From positions 770,838 through 834,837 of the forward strand of contig JAJEKB010021013.1 in the NCBI GenBank assembly GCA_022393335.1: 64,000 bases of DNA. The letters are read 5' to 3'. The position numbers and the translations under genes were made by a program. This DNA is from Macrotrachela quadricornifera. Its lineage: Eukaryota > Rotifera > Eurotatoria > Philodinida > Philodinidae. The notes under the pieces were generated by a model, which searched no databases, was not told the origin of the DNA, and worked only from the letters and a program-made list of their open reading frames with translations. Shown in pieces: positions 11,417 to 22,749 of this stretch. Position 1 is the stretch's first letter; the number at the start of each line of letters is the position of its first letter.

Positions 11417-13625
11417 ATGGCCTTTATATCCTCACCGTCGCTCGACTTGCCAGGCAAGAAACGAGCTATTCTCATTGGTAATAATGCGTACAAAAAAGGA
11501 GATCAACTTGATTGTTGTATCAATAATGCTAACGATCTTGGTGAAAAACTGCACAATATCGGTTTTCAAGTGATTCTTGGTACTGATTTGACCTACGAAC
11601 AATCGAACATAATGATCGATAGTTTTACGCGTGAAATTTGTCCTGGTGATCTTGTTGTATTTTTCTTTTCTGGGTATGGGGTACATTGTGATGATCAGAA
11701 TGTTCTCATGCCCATTGACAATAATGAATTCAGCAGACCGACAATGCTTGGATGTCGAGCAATCAATGTTCAAGCTACCATAGAGATGATCATGGCACGT
11801 CATCCATCTCCAGCCATATTCCTGTTTGATTGCGTCCAAAGCAGTATCATTCATAATCAAGCTACGTCTGAAGATGTTTGTATTTACGATGGCTTGTCGA
11901 ATATAAAAGAAGTCGATGGTTCACTTATCGTCTATACCTGCGATGCAGATAAGACGTCTTCAGGCAGATCAAAGAACCAACGAAATAGCATTTTCACAAC
12001 TCATCTTCTTGAACATATTTCTAAGTCGAATTTGCTTATTAAAGACATGATGCAGCTTGTGTGCGATAGTGTCAAGAATGAAACCAACGGTGATCAGTGT
12101 CCTTTTCAAGTCAGTTCCCTACCCATTCCAGATATCTATTTAAGTCATCAAAATGAACCTGGTAAGTATCCATTTTAAAATACTAATCAAGAAAAATATT
12201 ATATTTTGTTGCTGCACTATGCTAATTGCAACCGACTACACAAATGCACTGTTTGAGTACGTACGAAGACGAGTGTAAAGTTACTCAGTAATGTGATAAT
12301 CGAAAACTCAATTGAAAATGTAAAGAATATGGAACTTATTGCTTTGACAGCATGATCAATATTAAAAAAACTCATCTCCAAGAAAAGCTCTTGAAAGATA
12401 TTGATGTTGAGAATATGCTAGCGAGTAAATCTACTGACAGATTTTCCATGATCCACACACTGCTTCTTAACGCACTTTTGGAAGGACAGTTTTTCACCAA
12501 TTTGAGAAATTCATTGTTTTGATGTCGAAGACCAAAACAAGATATTTTCGCAATGGCGTACCTAGTTGATAGTTGTTAAATTTTAATACTGTATCAAAAT
12601 CTTAGTGTCAAAAGAAAAGAAAAAGTGAGCTCGATTATTTTTGATCTATTTACAGAGATCTGCAAAAAGTTATTTAGATTTTATCAACAAATGTCAGTGT
12701 TGGTACAGAGTTTACAACACTCACTGTAATACTTTTAGAAATATTTCGTGAAAAAGTTATTTCCTCTAAATCAATAGAAAAATCTGTTCTTCTATATAAT
12801 TTTGCGATCTAAAAATATATGCATCAGCGTTTCTCAAGAATTTAACTAAGATAATGCTGCGAGTTTTTGAGAAAAACGTGATGTATTGTCAATGATCGAA
12901 TAACTTTTCAACTATACAATGAAGTTTCTAACACATCTAATTGATCAATGTGTCTAACTAACACTTTAACAGAGACAATACAGTAATAACAAGAAGGTCC
13001 TCGGTCACCGTTATTAAATGAATTCATTTATATGATGAAGAATGAGGGTGTGTGCAGATGTATAGAAAGATAAGATAGCCATAGAGAACTAATTTTGTCT
13101 GTCTTTATCGTATAAGAGTTTTAATAAAGCTTTATTCCAAAAATCAATTTTCCCTTAGACGTGACCAACCTCAAAAAACATCAGTCATCGCAATAAAAGA
13201 AAAGGAAGAAGTACAGTTCTGTTATATTTACACAATTTCATTTTCTTCTTTCTCTACTCTCTCTATGATAGTCACTGTATTTGCATTTAGGCATTTCAAC
13301 ATCACTTGCAGTTATAAATCCCAGATCATCCTCTCAACAGCATTTAGATTATGATGCGAGTTATTGGAGTATTATAATGAATCGTCGTAATGTTGATTGT
13401 ACTTTTGATGATCTTATTTATAATGTTGAACATGAAAATGATGATTATGATCTTCATGATGCTCTTACTGGTTATCACGATTATAATTTTGGCTGTTGGT
13501 GTCTTATTCATGCTCTTAAATATGGTATTAATAATGACGAATATGGTAAATGTATTATTGATAAACATATTTATAATTATCTTGCTGCTCTAGCTGCTAT
13601 TGATCGTAAAGATATGTGTGATTAG
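11417..13625 (+). CDS. Caspase-fold (peptidase C14-like) protein lacking the catalytic dyad
   Basis: Exon 1 is 11417-12161 and exon 2 is 13291-13625, joined over a GTAAGT donor and a CATTTAG acceptor. The join keeps phase and gives 359 aa. The p20-like fold is clear: KRAILIGNNAY at about 15-25, a CINNANDLGEKL segment, then GDLVVFFFSGYGV at about 77-89, IFLFDCV at about 134-140 and LIVYTCDADK. In active C14 enzymes these sites read S/AGHG (His) and D-x-C-R (Cys). Here they are SGYG (Tyr87) and DCVQ (Val140), so both catalytic positions appear substituted and the protein should be a pseudo-protease. Exon 2 encodes an acidic, His/Tyr/Asn-rich tail of no known domain. If the intron is retained, translation stops 5 codons after the donor. 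It lies downstream of a NACHT-WD40 gene on the same strand; a scaffold or decoy role is inference. Confidence 0.8.
12162..13290 (+). other. Long intron of the caspase-like gene
   Basis: 1129 nt between a perfect GTAAGT donor and an acceptor TTGCATTTAG. The sequence is AT-rich with no open frame of note and no mobile-element termini that I recognise. Support is phase compatibility and the open downstream exon; transcript data would be needed to confirm it. Confidence 0.6.
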
Positions 13626-15379
13626 AAACTTTCTTTTAAAAATGTTTGACTCTTATAATGTTGAAATTCTTATGATTCATAAAACGAAACAAAAGAAAAA
13701 GGAATAAGTAAAACAGTAGATGTAATATGTTCTCCTGTGTCTCTTCGATATATACATATACGTATCCTGTGCACACTATCTTTATTAAATCTCTATTCAG
13801 CATATAAAGAAAACCAAAAAGTTTTGAAAGTGTTCAGATATTGGACAATCTGATCTAGTAAAATAAACTAAGAATTTAAATAATTATCAGTTAATTTAAT
13901 TCGTTTATGATTAACCGTTATTTCAGTTGATTGAATTATTTTCTTTCCAAATCATATAGTAATACAATCAAACCCTTCTGTCAATGAAGAATCAATGATG
14001 TTTTCAGTAAACCACTGGATGGTTTGTTTGCAGAACTCTGTACTTTTTTCATGTAATGTGATTTTTGATAAGTTTTGACACCGTTCAACAATGCTTTTTA
14101 TCTAAATCACGTCATCTATTGATATTTCCAAATGTTTTAAATGACGTGGAAGAATTGGATAGAAACTTTTCATATTTCGATTTATTTTGGAGCCATAGAA
14201 ATTCCACAGCATAAACAGTGACGATGCTAAAATCCATCTGTGTATTTTTATTATATTTATTGTAATCATCAAAAGCCATTGCCATAGAAACTATTTATGA
14301 AATATCGATGAATATGGAAAATGATTGTAGCGAAAAAAAGGTCAAAGTCTCTGAAATCCACGAGTAATTTCAGTTATTTTCTAAAAATAATCAAACAAAG
14401 ATGCGATCTTAATTCTGTTGAATTAAATAAATTAGCAATAAAAAATCGAAAATTTTTGTTAATGATTTTTATCATGTGATGAAATCGATTTAACTCAATA
14501 GAATATAACATAAAGTCCGTAAATTAAAGGAAAATTATTGATAAAAAGAGAAAATAATGTAATACAATCGATTGTATATTATAATAATTTTTTGAAAAAT
14601 CAAAAAAAATATCAAATACATTTCGATCTTTTTATATTTTGTTGTATATATTTATCATCTTATACTGTATTCAAAAAGTTATTTCAAATTTGCTATTTTA
14701 ATATAAGAGCAGCAGAATTTTGTTACATTAAGTTATATTTTTAAGTTTTATGAATAAAAGTAGCTGCGTATTGACAGAAAAATGTGGATGTTTTATATTT
14801 ATACGAACCAAATATCGTTCTTAAAAGAACAAAATATTCTAGAAAACGTGCAGCACGCTTTCTGACATTTGCAGAGTTAAGGAGCTGCGCCCTCCTGATA
14901 GAAATTCCTGGCGCCGCCTCTACGAGCATGTCATGAAACAAACTCAAGCTTTAAAAAAAAGCAACTACTACGCTATTACACATCGAAGAACAATTTTTAA
15001 TCAAGTTTTTAGTCAAAAATTTTTACATGGATACCATATTTTCATGAAAGATATCCATTTTAGTTCTATTACTTGACCGCAACATAATCCGGCTTGATTA
15101 ATTTGAAATTAAATTAATCATTTTATTTTAGTGTACATTCTCTTACTTAAATATATTTACGTCTAATACTACGTAGTCTAAAATTATTCTATCAAAGTCG
15201 AATAAAAAATATTAAAGATATATTTAGTATTAATTAAATTTTGCTTAGTAAACAAATTCAGTTCATCTTGTTTGATTTTTATTGAGATTAAATAACTACT
15301 GATGTTAGTAAGAGTATTACGGTAAGATTAGGAAGAAAGTTTTTCACATATTGTTCATAATCATATTTTTAGTTCGCAG
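13626..15379. other. Intergenic, mostly featureless AT-rich DNA
   Basis: No gene recognised. At about 14868-14930 there is a GC-richer patch whose minus strand reads GTAGAGGCGGCGCCAGGAAT, resembling a single hAT-type terminal repeat; no partner end was found nearby. The last part is probably the 3' flank of the minus-strand RING gene. Confidence 0.45.
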
Positions 15380-16492
15380 TTAGGATGAGGTAATGAGTCG
15401 AGTGATTGTAATAATGAAAATGCTTACGCCTGAAATGAAAGTTGCTGTTACATAAGCAGAAATCCAGTGAAAATAAAAGCGGATGAGTAGCAAAACCGAT
15501 CTCCAAAGTAGAATAATTGCAATGTATTCAATCAAAGTATATCCTAGTTTTGTTTTCTTGTTCAAATAATGAACATTACAATAAATAACCAAAGAGTCAA
15601 CTACTAGACAGATAATAGTAGAAAATATCATAATTGACTTATCATCGATCAAGTCGAGAAACCAGGGTACTGCTGAATGTAAAAATCCAGTCAAAAATAT
15701 AATAAACAGAAAACCAATGCATATATTTCGAAAACAATAAGTGAAAATCATGAAAGACCATCCAAGCAGATATCCTAGCATGTAGCCGTAACCTGTCGTC
15801 CCTATAGTGAGTAGGATATAAGGAGCATTGAGCGGATTAGTTAGAATGAGGCAAAATAAACGCCAAAAGCGACACCACCAAACTAAGTTATAATACTGGT
15901 TCCGGATATACTGCTCTTTTGGTGTAAAAAAAGGATTTGTCCACAAATTTGTAGTGTTATGTATTGGAATGTTAGGTTGAAATGTGTAAACAGGTTGCGC
16001 TAAGTTCTGGAATTGATTATTAGTTGGTAGGTAGTATTGTTGTGGATTCACTGGAACACAATACAATTGATGATCTTCCAACAAAAACATTGGAATAAAA
16101 CATCTGCATTTACTACAATTACCAAGTCTTTGACCACATTCTTGTTCATGAGCTCTGATTGCACTAACTACCATGAGCTCCTCGCAATATTGACATTGAG
16201 TCGAGGGATATGGACATTGATTTCTCTGATGTTTCTCTAATGTATCATAAGTAAGCACAGCTGTACAGCCATATTGAAAACTTTGGCATCGAATCAAGAT
16301 ATTTGATAAAAGACATCGAATCTGTGGTGAACAACATTTATCTTCATATCGTCCACATCCATATGGACAACTCTCTTTCACTTTCAGCCACTTCAAAATA
16401 CAAGCCTCGCAAAACAAATTTTGACATTTGCCACCGGAACGCGGTTGCCACAATAAACATGAACGGATCGGGCAAAAGAATTCTTTTGGCAC
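15380..16492 (-). CDS. RING / TRAF-type zinc-finger multi-pass membrane protein
   Basis: The 370-aa frame begins with a C3HC4-like RING at about residues 7-46 (CPIRSC, LFCEACILKWL, SCPYGC), followed by TRAF-type zinc fingers at about 60-145 (C/H pattern including CPYPSTQCQYC and HEQECG). A linker then leads to five or six hydrophobic segments from about 205 to 365. RING plus TRAF fingers suggests an E3 ubiquitin ligase acting from a membrane; targets cannot be told. The 5' end is uncertain: the open frame starts at a GTG (VPKEFFCPI), with a stop 6 codons upstream. A plausible N-terminal segment containing EYSNEMMLETNMNRR lies immediately upstream in another frame, so a frameshift or a missed short first exon is likely. 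It points away from the flanking genes. Confidence 0.78.
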   Translation of the reverse strand: MPKEFFCPIRSCLLWQPRSGGKCQNLFCEACILKWLKVKESCPYGCGRYEDKCCSPQIRCLLSNILIRCQSFQYGCTAVLTYDTLEKHQRNQCPYPSTQCQYCEELMVVSAIRAHEQECGQRLGNCSKCRCFIPMFLLEDHQLYCVPVNPQQYYLPTNNQFQNLAQPVYTFQPNIPIHNTTNLWTNPFFTPKEQYIRNQYYNLVWWCRFWRLFCLILTNPLNAPYILLTIGTTGYGYMLGYLLGWSFMIFTYCFRNICIGFLFIIFLTGFLHSAVPWFLDLIDDKSIMIFSTIICLVVDSLVIYCNVHYLNKKTKLGYTLIEYIAIILLWRSVLLLIRFYFHWISAYVTATFISGVSIFIITITRLITSS

Positions 16493-17301
16493 ATGTTCAC
16501 CGTCTGTTCATGTTTGTTTCTAACATCATTTCATTGGAATATTCTGAATTCGACTTTATCTTTTCTTGTCTACTTCCTAGGAAAAAGGTGAACTTGATGA
16601 ATAATACAATTACTTTCTTTATCGTAGCACATATATATTTGTTTTCTTTCTGTAATGATACATAACAGATGCATGTGTGTCAGCTTGATAGCGACGACGA
16701 GCTTAACGTGTGTTTATTTAAAATAAAATATATTTCTCTCTCTACACATATACACACATAAACATATTTATAACTGAAGAGAAGAAAAGAGAATAAACAA
16801 TGATATAGAAGGAAGTAGAAGATACTAAAATATATAATCAAGGATCGAACGCTAACAATATGCAATAAATGCACATGAGTTGTATGTGACTCAACTGTGT
16901 CTCTCATAGATGAACACAGTCCACATTTTGAAAATTTGAACCGGACCGAGGCCGAAATCAGAAAAAGTAAGCCGAACCGAAGATGAAAAAAATAAAAACA
17001 CTGAACCAAACCGAACCAAACTTCCTAAAAAACGACCGAATCAAATCAAATATTAATAAAGCTTATTGGTAAATGCGATTAAGTGATAAATAAGTTGATA
17101 AACAAGTATGGTGTTACAATAACGAGAAACATTGCAGCGCAGGTTTTTGAACAAAAATATTTGCATAAAAAGTTTTATGAAGTCTTGAGTGAGCGTGACG
17201 AGGGAAGTGAGGATGTGGATTCGGATAAATAAAGGCCAATGGAATACTTAGACGTCCTCATTGTCAAAATAGATGTTTTTAAAGAGTTATTCTTGACTAC
17301 A
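16493..17301. other. Spacer with CCGAACC-type short repeats
   Basis: The first 150 nt may hold the 5' part of the minus-strand RING gene. From about 16937 to 17052 the words CCGAACC, GAACCGGACCGAGG and GAACCAAACC recur, a short degenerate repeat patch. The remainder is pyrimidine-biased AT-rich DNA, and the open frame on the minus strand at 16680-17009 looks like low-complexity translation. Confidence 0.45.
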
Positions 17302-18392
17302 TAGGCGGCGGCGGAAAAAGAGGTAATAGTTAAATTTAAGAATTCGTAAGTTTCTACTAGGAATCTCTTTACAGTAGTCTTAACGCCATGTTTCTTAATT
17401 TCATGATAAACAGAACGTTTGCAAGTGGTGTTGAATAGGATAATTGAAATGATTATCAGTTCTTGGTGACTGCTCGACGCACAACACGATTGTCTTAATC
17501 ATGAGAGAGCTAAAAGTTGCACGGAGAAAATTTTAACTTTATATACAACAAGCTAACAAGCTGAGGATGATACTGTTTAGCGAGAAATTATGGATTCAAG
17601 GACTCGAAGAAAGATTTTTTTACCGTGCTTAGGGTTGGGACGCTACAAAACTTTCTAATGTTAGGAAGAAATTATTCAGTCATACACGTAACGAAAAGTC
17701 GACGTTTTATACATAAAAACTGTACATTTTAATGCGTAAAAAAATATTTTTTTCGAATAAAAAAAGTAAACTGATCAAAATGAATGCTTTCAAACTTCTT
17801 TATTTTGAAAGAAAAATTTTTTTTAATGTGTTAAAGTATGTGCTTTTACGCCTCAAAGCAGTTTCTTTTTTGTTTCTTCTTTATCTGAGTAGACAAAAAG
17901 TAAAGAATTCATTGAATTTTATTCGTTTACACGTGTTTCATGATGTTGTCTGATATAATTGTAGTATGGGGTGAGGGTGTAATGAAATGTATCGTCTCTG
18001 TCTCTCTCCCTTTCTATATATTGACTTGGTGCTTCCTCCTTCTTATGCAGTTGCTTTGTTTGACTGCTGTTCATTGTCTATTTCTTCTGCATAAACGTAT
18101 GTTTTGAATGTGAATGGGACAATTTGTTGTGTGAAGAAGCCGGATAAAGCGAGTATCACTACGTCGTAGGCACTTCTCTCATCAAGTTTGTTACATTAGG
18201 ATTTTTAATAGCGATAGCCGTCGATGGCAGCTAAATTTTGAGCTTTTCCTGGGAATAACTATTTATTCAGGTTTTGATCACGTTGTTGGAGACTCTTCCA
18301 ATAGCACAGACCAAGTCCAGCCTTCCAAAGGCTTCGCTTCCCCGAATCAGGGTAGACTGGAGCCTCCCTAAACCTCATGACTACGCCGCCTA
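17302..18392. mobile_element. Possible non-autonomous hAT-like element, ~1.1 kb
   Basis: The left end reads TAGGCGGCGGCGG and the right end, inverted, reads TAGGCGGCGTAGTC. The words TTGACTA occur just outside both ends, though not flush against them. No transposase is visible inside. The termini are hAT-like in composition; given the short match this is a tentative call. Confidence 0.4.
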
Positions 18393-18689
18393 TACTTGAC
18401 TATGATCAAAAGAACGCGTAAGAGTTGATGTTTATCGAAGGATATCACCTATTATTTCTCATGTCAGCTGTGCATATTTGCATCTTGTCATGAAGAATTT
18501 CTAGCGTTCAGAATTCTTAATATTTTACTAATTAAAAATTGAATTTTCGCTATTCTTTTATTTTGCTAATATGTTTTTCGTTCGAATGGTATCATACCAC
18601 ACTATGAAAATTTGATACATTAAAAATATGCGGGTTAGATAAATTTTGTTTGTTCTACAAGTAATAGATAAAACAATGTAGATGTAGCA

Positions 18690-18768
18690 GTAACCACAAT
18701 TCACAAATTGGCAAATTTAAGAAAATTTCCAGATTTTCTTAAAATGCCAATTTCTGGATCGTGGTTAT
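18690..18768. mobile_element. 79-bp hairpin with GTAACCA ends
   Basis: A near-complete inverted repeat: the left arm begins GTAACCACAATTCACAAATT and the right arm on the minus strand begins ATAACCACGATCCAGAAATT, with a second internal stem rich in AAATTT. It shares its end sequence with the right end of the larger element finishing at 47026, so it looks like a miniature element of that family. Confidence 0.6.
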
Positions 18769-20515
18769 ATCTCTCGGTTTCCAGATTTTCTTAATTGCCT
18801 CATTCCATGACAAAGAATCAAAAAAAAACTAGCAATACAATAAAAAATTGTTCATCAACCATTCAAAACAATATTTATCAGTAATAGATGAACAAACAAA
18901 CACTCGACTTCTAATTTTATTAATAAAAATATATATTCTATGCCTTGCCTTCGAAAATGATGACAACAGTCAATCAAAACATACTAATATCACAATAAAC
19001 AATAGAGTCATTTTCGATCTACTTAGCCAAACATCATCAACTAACACTCATAACAATAAGACGAAAATCACTATAACTATCAAAGTGCATGCATACTCCC
19101 AAAAATCAAAGTCAACAAAACAATGATGAGTTGTCTAGATTGTTTATAAGTAATTCAAATGACAACAACTATATACTACAAACTCGTAACAATACTTCAT
19201 CTAATAAAGCTTCAGAAAAAAACCACAATCCTTTATAAACTGTAAATTTCCTTGTACTCATCTTTTTGATATGACTCTCAGTTCTGAATAAGACATCAAT
19301 AACATAAAACTCAACACAGATTCATAACCAATAATGTTTTCTACATTGGCTCACCATCGAAGGTTCATTAAAACAAAATCCATTGGTATTTCTAAAAAAG
19401 CTGGATATCATCTGATGAGACCATTGAGCATCGTCGAAATCACGATCACGACTTGCTTTACAGCTCACAACTATTACAAAGTTATCTATCGTTTCTTATG
19501 AAAATCTATATATCAAATCGATATAGATGTCTTATTTACGAATGTGTCGTAGTTTCATTGCATAACCCTCATCCACACCCATTAATGGCAGAATATGCAA
19601 TCGGTTATTGGTAGATACGAGTTTGATTCCTACCTTGATTATATGATCCTTTTTATTTAAAGCCTTCAACACATTAGAAGACCCCTCTGAGAAAAGTTTT
19701 TTTTAATAACTCCTAAAACTATTTGATTTTTTAGCGTTTATGTACAGGTTACTATCTAAGTTATTTTATTATACATAATATTTTACTTTACTCGTCTTAG
19801 GAGCGTGTCAGCCTTCAGTTGGACAAGCTACGAAGAAAAGCTAATAGGAAAGAATAAGTAATAAATAATTTTTTTTTTCTATATTACGAAGCGTGTTTTG
19901 AGGTCACCTCGATGCTCCTTTGCATTGTGTTGTGAAGAAGTCTGTTAGATATTCTCCCGGAAAATATTCGTTTTAACAGCCATAGGACCTAATTAATGTG
20001 ATGCGCATTCAAAACCCTTTGCACATGAAAAGACCTTTCTGAAAATAAGAACATTTTCGGTAACAACCATATATTCACTACTTAAAACCTCACTTCGTTT
20101 TGTGCACGTTCTCCTGTAATTTTCAGTACGTTCTCTTCACGGAAGATCTCATTTATAATTTGGAAAAATATATTTCTCAGAAAATGTAACAAGACACATT
20201 TTATGAAATATTCCTGTTATGTCTGAGGATATATTTCTTTTTATATAAAGATGGCAAGATGCATTTCGACATAGACACATAAGATTCTAAAATCATTCTC
20301 AACATGTATTCAACTGATCCTTTTCTGTGAATTGTTTTTTTTAACGCAATCGCATTCATTTCAATTAGCTAGGCACCAATAACTACGCCGATGATAATTT
20401 TCATTTTGAACCAGTTCTGTTTATCCGAACAAATTCTCAACATAAGCAACTAAATTAAATAACTTTGACAAAAAAATATTAGATCTTCTTACTTACTTTA
20501 AGTGATTTATACTCT
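18769..20515. other. Intergenic, no secure gene
   Basis: AT-rich; the frame at 18848-19126 (92 codons, Asn/Thr/Lys-rich) has no recognisable domain. A hammerhead-like core is noted separately at about 19400-19455. Otherwise nothing recognised. Confidence 0.4.
19400..19455 (+). ncRNA. Hammerhead-like ribozyme core (weak)
   Basis: The plus strand reads CTGATGAGAC at 19412-19421, an 11-nt loop, then GTCGAAA at 19433-19439, followed by TCACGATC. This fits CUGAUGA, a 3-bp stem II, GAAA, and a very short stem III before an AUC cleavage triplet. Stem I pairing is poor. It may be a degenerate copy or chance. Confidence 0.25.
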
Positions 20516-20729
20516 CAGATAAAAGTCTTTCCTTCCTTATCTCAATGCTATCATACTTTGCATCAAATTTATGGTCAAATAAAGATAAGACATACGACTT
20601 TTATTTCAATGTGACGTATATTATTTTGAAATAAAACTCTTATGTCATATCTTTGCTCGCCTATTATTTTGAAGTAAAGTATGGTATTGTAGAAACAAAG
20701 GTAGGTGGAGAAGACTTTTATTTAACTGT
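20516..20729. mobile_element. Foldback/MITE-like palindrome, ~214 bp
   Basis: Arms converge on about 20615. The left arm starts CAGATAAAAGTCTT and the right arm (minus strand) starts CAGTTAAATAAAAGTCTT. Blocks such as ATACTTTGCATC / TACTTTACTTC and GACTTTTATTTCAA / AGTTTTATTTCAA repeat in inverted order toward the centre. No coding capacity. Confidence 0.55.
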
Positions 20730-21049
20730 GTAGTTGTATAGAACGTAAATATTGCCAGTAATAGATCGTATGCTTTAGAAAAAATGGTGCTGTTATGGAG
20801 CGCACCAAAATTTTGGCGTATGATGCCTATTTTGTTTCAAGAACATTCTTTTAACCAATAAGTGTTTTCTGTTTTTTTGCATGAAAACATTATCTGAATC
20901 CTTTCCATTGTGTGAGCGCGGTATAAACAAAATAAACACATTTACTAACGATGTACTGGATAAAAAGGAATAGAAGACCCCTTTGTAACTTGCGGAAGAT
21001 AAGACAGAATAGAAGACTTAGGGTTTTCTAATGTGTCGGGGGCTTTAGT

Positions 21050-21752
21050 GTATTTTATTTGAAACTTCTTATTAAAAAGTAACAATAAAAATAAAATAAA
21101 TTTGAATTAAAACTATAGAACTTCAGTTGAACAATTGATCACGTAAAACGAAGTAAGAGTGTACTACTATATGAATTTCAGTAGTCGCTAGGTGTTAAAA
21201 TCCATCTATTATGCATTTCTTTCTCCGATGTGCTTCTCAGAACAAACCAATTTTTCTTTTCTCTATTAAAACTTTTTTTTTTCATCATTTCTTTGGTTGT
21301 CTCTTGAATAATTATCCATTTGGCATATCTTTCACTAACATCAAAGTGCATCTTCTCCAAAGACAAAGCAACGTAAAAACGAATAAAACACATGAGTTAA
21401 TGACGTATATTTTGATCAGTCCGTAACAGACATGCTTCTTTCTTTTTTACAAATATTCTGTAAATAAGCATTAAAATAAATCCATATACAGAACACATTG
21501 AAGAAAAAGATAAACTAAAAAAAAGACCACTATCATAAACATGATGATATCAGACAGAATGAAAGTTGATTCCTTGTCTAAAACACATATCAAAATACAA
21601 GAAAGAATAATAGATATTGTTTTTATTTAATATTCATTATAACAGAACACTCTTACTTCATTTCAGATGATCAGTTGTTCAATTGAAGTTCCATAGTTGT
21701 AGCTAAAATTATTTTTATTTTTATTTTTCAATAAAAAGTTTCAAATACAATA
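21050..21752. mobile_element. Non-autonomous element with ~110-bp terminal inverted repeats
   Basis: The left arm (21050-21160) and the reverse complement of the right arm (21647-21752) align over about 110 nt, sharing ATTTGAAACT near the tip, ACTATAGAACTTCAGTTGAA versus ACTATGGAACTTCAATTGAA, and GAAGTAAGAGTG at the inner edge. The interior of about 480 nt has no recognisable transposase; the overlapping short frames on both strands inside it are not convincing genes. Confidence 0.7.
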
Positions 21753-22749
21753 GACTATTTCGTATGAGATATTCAGATGTTCAATATTCTTAGATTTTTG
21801 AGCAAAACAAAATATTCAAAGCAAGGAAAAAGAATGATACCATCACCTTCTCCATCAAGAATTACATAGGTCTCAATAAAATAAAATTAAAATTTAACAT
21901 CAAAGCCATATATGAAGACCTCTGCTAGAAGTCGCTTCTAGAGATCCCAGGCTGATTTTTTCTTGGATTGTAGCCTAGGCATAGTACTTTTAATATGTAA
22001 ACATCTGGCCTCAAACTGATCCATATTTTGAGAGAAAATCGATCTTGAACAATTCAGCTTTTGTAAATATGAAAGGGCTTCCAGAAATCCAACGGTTAAA
22101 GAATTTTGGGTGGAAATTTTATAGCAAGTGTAATTTAATAGGATACATATTTGTAAAACATTTCAGCTTGATTGGTCAAGCCGTTCTTGAAATATTACCC
22201 CATTCGTACCCACATTTTTTAAGTTTTCGAATTTTGACGATTTTCGTAAAATGCTTATAAAATTTGAAGGATTCAATATTTTTAAAATCGGCATGCGTCA
22301 AAATTCATCAAAAACATTGTTCTATCACATATTAAAAAATGAAGCAAATCTGAGAACTTTGATTGAGCAACTTCCGACGTGGCTTACATGCAGTGACTCA
22401 TATACCATCTATAGAAAAAAGGCCTTATCTTTTTATCTTCATATCTCGAAGAGAGTTCGTCGAAAAGTTCTGAATTCTTTATGTGAGTAAAGTCTTATTT
22501 CATAAAAGCGAAAATAAAATTGTGCTGGAAAAGTAAAGTGCTATAGGAAAAATGCACTAAAACGTCGATATCCCGCCAGAAACATGCCATGGGCTTGAAC
22601 TCTTTTAACTATAAACATAATTCACAAAGATCTTTAAGATGCACTAAACCTCGACTCAAAAACGCTCTGGCGCTTGGGAAGATTCCCTTGTAAGTAAAAC
22701 GATAAAAGGAGCTATTTGTTAATGTTTCAGATAAGAGTAAAAGTGAGAA
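21753..22749. other. 5' flank of the ART gene; no secure gene
   Basis: Short open frames at 22045-22260 and 22251-22490 match nothing I recognise. An acceptor-like TTTCAG ends about 20 nt before the ATG at 22750, consistent with a 5'-UTR intron or a trans-splice site. Confidence 0.4.

Noticed and set aside
16680..17009. 109-codon minus-strand frame
   Set aside because: Low-complexity F/Y/L/S translation of CT-rich sequence with CCGAACC repeats; no domain.
21178..21426. Opposing 71-codon frames inside the TIR element
   Set aside because: Mutually antisense with no transposase motif.
22045..22490. Two overlapping 70-79-codon frames upstream of the ART gene
   Set aside because: No motif, no splice support, and composition like the surrounding spacer.
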